Program-made: the position numbers and the translations under genes | Origin: an uncultured Prevotella sp. | GTDB taxonomy: Bacteria; Bacteroidota; Bacteroidia; Bacteroidales; Bacteroidaceae | Reading direction: 5' to 3' | Assembly (NCBI GenBank): GCA_902497035.1 | Contig: CABVDL010000002.1 | Span: 20,563 to 84,562 of the forward strand | Length of the DNA: 64,000 bases | The notes under the pieces: model-generated | Told to the model about the DNA's origin: nothing | Database searches by the model: none | Seen by the model: the letters and a program-made list of their open reading frames with translations, nothing else | Shown here: positions 60,426-64,000 of the stretch, piece by piece | How the letters are laid out: the number at the start of each line of letters is the position of its first letter | Position numbering within the stretch: the first letter of the stretch is position 1

Positions 60426-62039
60426 TTATCCTTTTTTGTTCTGGTTGGCGATGGCTGTCTTTACAAAATCCACGAACAGTGGGTGCGGGTGAAGCACTGT
60501 CGACTGGTACTCGGGATGGAACTGCGTGCCGATGTACCACTTCAGGCTGGGTATCTCGACGATTTCCACGAGGTCGCTCTCCGGGTTGCGCCCCACGCAC
60601 ATCATGCCGTTGCGCTCGAATTCCTTCTCATAGTCGTTGTTGAACTCGTAGCGGTGGCGGTGGCGCTCCTGGATATGCTCCTGCTTGTAGATGTTTAGGA
60701 CGCGTGAGCCCTGGCGCAGGTCGCACTCATAGGCTCCCAGACGCATCGTGCCGCCCATGTTGGTGATGTTCTTCTGCTCCTCCATGATGTCGATGACGTT
60801 GTGGGGCGTGGTCTCGTCCATCTCGCGGCTGTTGGCGTCGGCATAGCCCAGCACGTTGCGTGCGAACTCGATGACCATCATCTGCATGCCGAGGCAGATG
60901 CCGAAGGTGGGAATGTCGTGCGTGCGCGTGTAGTGCGCGGCGATGACCTTGCCCTCGATGCCGCGCTGGCCAAATCCCGGACAGATCACGATGCCGTCTT
61001 GTCCGGCGAGCTTCTCTCCAACATTCTCCTCGGTGATGTATTCAGAATTGATAAACGTGATGACGGTCTTGTGGTCGTTGTAGGTACCGGCCTGCGACAG
61101 GCTCTCGCGGATACTCTTGTAGGCGTCCTGCAAATCGTATTTGCCGACAAGGCCGATATGGACTTCTTTGGTTGCGTGGTTGCGACGCTCGAGGAATGAT
61201 TTCCATGGCCCGAGCGTTGGGGTAGGGCCGATGGGCTCGCCTACTTTCTTGAGGATGGCAGTGTCAAGTCCTTGGCTCTGCATGTTGACTGGCACCTCGT
61301 AGATGCTGGGCAGGTCCTCGCTCTGCACCACGCAGTCGAAGTCGACGTTGCAGAACGCGGCCACTTTCTTGCGGATGCCGTCGTTGAGATGCTTCTCTGT
61401 GCGCAGCACGAGGATGTCGGGCTGGATGCCGACGCTCTGCAGCTCTTTCACGCTGTGCTGTGTGGGCTTCGTCTTCAGCTCGCCGGCGGCCTTAAGGTAG
61501 GGAATATAAGTAAGGTGTATGTTGACGGCGTTCCTGCCCAGCTCCCATTTCATCTGGCGGATGGCCTCGAGGAACGGTGCGCTCTCGATGTCGCCGATGG
61601 TGCCGCCGATCTCGGTAATCACGAAGTCGTAGTTGTACTTGCGGCCAAGCTGCTTGATGTTGCGCTTGATCTCGTCGGTGATGTGCGGCACCACCTGGAT
61701 GGTCTTGCCCAGATAGTCGCCCCGGCGCTCCTTGTCAATCACCGACTTGTAGATGCGGCCGGTGGTCATGGAGTTGGCCCTCGTCGTCTTGATGTCGGTA
61801 AAGCGCTCATAGTGGCCCAGGTCAAGGTCGGTCTCCATTCCGTCGACGGTCACATAGCACTCGCCGTGCTCGTAGGGATTGAGTGTGCCGGGGTCAATGT
61901 TGATGTAGGGGTCAAACTTCTGGATGGTGATGTTGTAGCCTCTTGCCTGGAGAAGCTTGCCGATTGACGACGAGATAATTCCCTTGCCAAGTGAGGAAAC
62001 AACGCCGCCGGTGACGAAAATATACTTTGTATCTGCCAC
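60426..62039 (-). CDS. pyrG: CTP synthase
   Basis: A 537-residue enzyme making CTP from UTP, ATP and glutamine. N-terminal synthetase domain: KYIFVTGGVVSSLGKGIISS, FDPYINIDPGTLNPYEHGEC, EIGGTIGDIESAPFLEA; C-terminal glutamine amidotransferase with nucleophile C382 in FGICLGMQ, and a late GTQFHPEYQS with the catalytic His and Glu. The start is GTG at 62039, no ATG being available in frame. Its promoter lies 39 bases upstream, divergent from the DUF3078 gene. Confidence 0.97.
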   Translation of the reverse strand: MADTKYIFVTGGVVSSLGKGIISSSIGKLLQARGYNITIQKFDPYINIDPGTLNPYEHGECYVTVDGMETDLDLGHYERFTDIKTTRANSMTTGRIYKSVIDKERRGDYLGKTIQVVPHITDEIKRNIKQLGRKYNYDFVITEIGGTIGDIESAPFLEAIRQMKWELGRNAVNIHLTYIPYLKAAGELKTKPTQHSVKELQSVGIQPDILVLRTEKHLNDGIRKKVAAFCNVDFDCVVQSEDLPSIYEVPVNMQSQGLDTAILKKVGEPIGPTPTLGPWKSFLERRNHATKEVHIGLVGKYDLQDAYKSIRESLSQAGTYNDHKTVITFINSEYITEENVGEKLAGQDGIVICPGFGQRGIEGKVIAAHYTRTHDIPTFGICLGMQMMVIEFARNVLGYADANSREMDETTPHNVIDIMEEQKNITNMGGTMRLGAYECDLRQGSRVLNIYKQEHIQERHRHRYEFNNDYEKEFERNGMMCVGRNPESDLVEIVEIPSLKWYIGTQFHPEYQSTVLHPHPLFVDFVKTAIANQNKKG

Positions 62040-62077
62040 GATCTTTGAGGGTTAAAATAGTTATCTGTATTACGTTG

Positions 62078-62108
62078 CAAAGATACGAATTTTTTGTTGA
62101 ATGTGCAA
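62078..62108 (-). promoter_or_regulatory. Promoter for pyrG (and probably yidC and the S9 gene)
   Basis: On the minus strand TTG (62106-62108), 20 bases, TATCTTTG (62078-62085). The GTG of pyrG lies 39 bases downstream. Confidence 0.7.
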
Positions 62109-62117
62109 CAATTCGTT

Positions 62118-62147
62118 TTGGTATTTTCTTGATAATGCTTACCTTTG
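62118..62147 (+). promoter_or_regulatory. Promoter for the DUF3078 gene
   Basis: TTG (62118-62120), 19 bases, TACCTTTG (62140-62147). The ATG at 62158 follows only ten bases later, so the 5' leader must be very short. The -33 box lies about 10 bases from that of the divergent pyrG promoter. Confidence 0.65.
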
Positions 62148-62157
62148 CATCGTAATC

Positions 62158-63444
62158 ATGAACAAAGTGAAAAGATATAAGCCTGCCATGGTGGCGGCGT
62201 GCACGCTGCTGCTCGTTGCCATCCCGCTCGCCTCTTCCGGCCAGGGGCGGAGCCGCGTCGTGAGAAGCAAAAAGGCCGCGACGGAAGAGAAATGGCAAAA
62301 AAAGTTCACTGACTCCCTGGCCGCCTGCCGTGACTCCATCTACAGCGACTCATGCCGCGTGAGACCGCTGCCTGACATTGAGACGGCGCCTTTCTTCCTG
62401 CCGATGACTTTTTACCGGGATGTGGCCCGCCATGCCTTCTCCCTTGACGGAAAGCTCTCTGACAACGACCGTAAGTTGCTGAGTGTCTATCTCAATCACC
62501 CCGAACTGGTCAGGAACACCCAGGAGAGCCTTGAGGCCGCCGGGCCGACCATTGCGCCGAAGACGGTGACGGGCAATCCGTCGGCGGTGGTGAAGAAGAG
62601 CGCCCCGCAGGAGCCCGACGCCCTGCCCCTCGACGTGGTGGTGCTGAAGCCGAACTTCTGGACTTTTGGCGGTGATTATTATTTACAGCTGCTGCAGAAT
62701 TACCTGACCGACAACTGGTACCAGGGCGGTGAGAGCAACTACTCGCTCATGGGACAGGTGAAGCTCGTGGCCAATTACAACAACAAGCAGAAAGTGAGAT
62801 GGGACAACACGCTCGAGATGAAATACGGCCTGCAGACCACACGCAGCGACACCGTTCACAAGACGCGCCCGACTGAGGACCTCATCAGATATACCGGCAA
62901 GCTCGGCCTGCAGGCCACACGGCAGTGGTATTACACCTTCCAGCTTATCGCCCAGACGCAGTGGGCAAGGCACTACAGCACCAACAGCTCCCGCGTGCAG
63001 TCGGACTTCTTCTCGCCTTTCAACCTCAACCTGTCCGTCGGTATGGACTACAACGTGAGGTGGCTGAAGAACCGGCTTACGGGCAGCGTCCATCTCGCCC
63101 CGCTGGCCTACAATTTCAAGTACTGCGGCCGCCTGGAGCTGTCGGCGCGCAATGGCATCGACGCGGGAAAGCACTCGCTCAACGACTTCGGCTCGCAGAC
63201 CACCGTCAGCCTCAACTGGAAGTTCTCCGACAATGCGTCGTGGTCGACCCGTCTCTACTGGTACACCACCTACAAGCGCACGGAGGCGGAGTGGGAGAAC
63301 ACGTTCTCGTTCCAGTTCAACCGCTACCTCGCGACCAAGGTGTTCCTCTATCCGCGCTTTGACGACGGCGTTAGGCGTGACGCCGATCTCGGCTACTGGA
63401 TGTTCAAGGAGTTCGTGTCGGTCGGCTTCTCCTATTCGTTCTGA
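62158..63444 (+). CDS. DUF3078 outer-membrane beta-barrel protein
   Basis: A 428-residue exported protein. Signal peptide ends LASSGQ; residues 30-165 form a periplasmic, mostly helical domain (SDNDRKLLSVYLNHPELVRN); from about 170 the DUF3078 barrel begins (FWTFGGDYYLQLLQNYLTDN, NWYQGGESNYSLMGQVKLVA), with repeated antiparallel strands and a final strand FKEFVSVGFSYSF ending in Phe, as required by the BAM system. DUF3078 is a Bacteroidetes family without known function. The ATG at 62158 lies just behind the promoter; a longer frame to 62101 would start upstream of it. Confidence 0.88.
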   Translation: MNKVKRYKPAMVAACTLLLVAIPLASSGQGRSRVVRSKKAATEEKWQKKFTDSLAACRDSIYSDSCRVRPLPDIETAPFFLPMTFYRDVARHAFSLDGKLSDNDRKLLSVYLNHPELVRNTQESLEAAGPTIAPKTVTGNPSAVVKKSAPQEPDALPLDVVVLKPNFWTFGGDYYLQLLQNYLTDNWYQGGESNYSLMGQVKLVANYNNKQKVRWDNTLEMKYGLQTTRSDTVHKTRPTEDLIRYTGKLGLQATRQWYYTFQLIAQTQWARHYSTNSSRVQSDFFSPFNLNLSVGMDYNVRWLKNRLTGSVHLAPLAYNFKYCGRLELSARNGIDAGKHSLNDFGSQTTVSLNWKFSDNASWSTRLYWYTTYKRTEAEWENTFSFQFNRYLATKVFLYPRFDDGVRRDADLGYWMFKEFVSVGFSYSF

Positions 63445-63517
63445 GCGGCTCCCCGCACGGCACCCACGGGTATCGCCCGGCTCGCAGTGCGTAGAATCCG
63501 TCTGATTTGGTTCCGCT

Positions 63518-64000
63518 GTAGGGGCGGGGTTCATCCCCGCCCTGACCCCGCACGGATAACACGTGATTATTTCCCATGTTGTTGCCATCCGGGGGTTAGG
63601 GCGGGGAAAACCCCGCCCCTACATTTTTACCGTAATCATTGCTGATGCATCGCAGGGCGGGACGGTGACACGTAGGGGCGGGGTTCATCCCCGCCCTGAC
63701 CCCCGCAGGATAACACGTGATTATTTCCCATGTTGTTGCCATCCGGGGGTTAGAGGGTGTATCAAAATACAAATCCACAACCTAACAACCTTCAATCTGT
63801 AAGTTGAGCGCCCTCTAAAAGCAAAGAATAAGCCATTTCTTGACTCGAAATGAGTTTTGAAATGGCTTTTTCTTATTGGAAAGTTTCAATCTGTAAGATT
63901 TTCAAAATGGCATTTGCATTTTGACACACCCTCCTACATTTTTACCGTAATCATTGCTGATGCATCGCAGGGCGGGACGGTGACACCGTAGGGGCGGGGT
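63518..64000. repeat. GC-rich 154-base tandem repeat (three copies, the last cut by the window)
   Basis: Copies begin at 63518, 63672 and 63988, each with GTAGGGGCGGGGTTCATCCC. The unit contains two perfect hairpins: GGGCGGGG-ttcat-CCCCGCCC (63522-63542) and GGGCGGGG-aaaa-CCCCGCCC (63599-63618). The second copy has the second hairpin replaced by a 181-base element. No protein is encoded in 63445-64000. Confidence 0.9.
63753..63933. mobile_element. 181-base MITE-like element within the tandem repeat
   Basis: Terminal inverted repeats GAGGGTGTATCAAAAT (63753-63768) and ATTTTGACACACCCTC (63918-63933) differ at one base. The interior has no coding frame, a 13-base direct repeat TTCAATCTGTAAG (63791-63803 and 63885-63897), and a terminator-like hairpin AAGCCATTTC...GAAATGGCTT followed by T (63830-63871). 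Ends of this form resemble those of Bacteroidetes IS elements, so a non-autonomous derivative is likely (inference). Confidence 0.75.

Noticed and set aside
60391..60600. 70-codon N-terminal extension of YidC
   Set aside because: It lies inside pyrG and precedes the conserved MDKNSIIGF start with its TM helix; the ATG at 60390 is the correct start.
63518..64000. CRISPR array
   Set aside because: The repeat unit is 154 bases long with no unique spacers between short repeats, and no cas genes exist in the window.

Overview
This window is chromosomal DNA from a member of the Bacteroidales, most likely Prevotellaceae. The evidence is the Bat aerotolerance operon, SusCD-less secreted glycoside hydrolases, DUF4491/DUF2027/DUF3078/DUF4105 proteins, a Bacteroides-type M49 peptidase (HECLGH), an oversized SecA, many outer-membrane barrels, and repeated use of the Bacteroidetes promoter form TTG-N18-20-TAnnTTTG. 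I see no phage, integrase, transposase gene, CRISPR array or plasmid module. About fifty protein genes and one tRNA (Cys) are supported, at high coding density.

Layout. 1-8.6 kb: 5'-part of lon (minus strand, running off the left edge), divergent from a TrmN6-type tRNA methyltransferase; then a secreted GH2 glycosidase, a small AraC-type regulator, a cytoplasmic M49 dipeptidyl peptidase III and an AlkD-like HEAT-repeat protein. 8.7-22.7 kb: one uninterrupted co-directional run of 13 genes behind a single visible promoter: moxR, DUF58, a two-TM protein, batA, batB, batC, batD, batE, PAP2 phosphatase, queA, DUF2027-Smr, nadE, cupin. 22.7-24.8 kb: a tiny Cys-rich membrane protein, a mannose-1-phosphate guanylyltransferase, a Cys-rich unknown protein, and a repeat-bearing intergenic region. 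24.8-30.0 kb (minus): GH10-like glycosidase, POT peptide transporter, outer-membrane barrel, LysM plus periplasmic-binding protein.

30.2-34.1 kb: tRNA-Cys, then a tight cluster of glucosaminidase-LysM, M64 peptidase, TPR protein and flavodoxin/ferredoxin protein. 34.1-41.1 kb: FadL-type porin with a Gly/Tyr-rich exported protein, prmA, dapA, DUF4491 protein, phosphosugar mutase. 41.2-47.8 kb (minus): a cell-envelope group (FadL-like barrel, LptC lipoprotein, CNNM/CBS hemolysin-type protein, PpiD-like foldase) and a DMT transporter. 47.9-54.2 kb: DUF4105 membrane protein translationally coupled to an alkaline-phosphatase-superfamily protein, then secA. 54.3-62.0 kb (minus): yraN, MFS transporter, S9 peptidase, yidC, pyrG. 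62.1-63.4 kb: a DUF3078 barrel protein divergent from pyrG. 63.5-64.0 kb: a GC-rich 154-bp tandem repeat, one copy of which carries a 181-bp MITE-like element.

The overall theme is envelope biogenesis (SecA, YidC, LptC, PpiD, Bat complex, barrels) mixed with housekeeping enzymes. I did not find a clear defence or novel catalytic system. The best candidates for new biology are the terminal repeat/MITE region, the nested-palindrome repeat at 24.65 kb, the aromatic/glycine-rich exported protein at 35.8-36.8 kb, the DUF4105-phosphatase pair, and promoters that leave almost no 5' leader.
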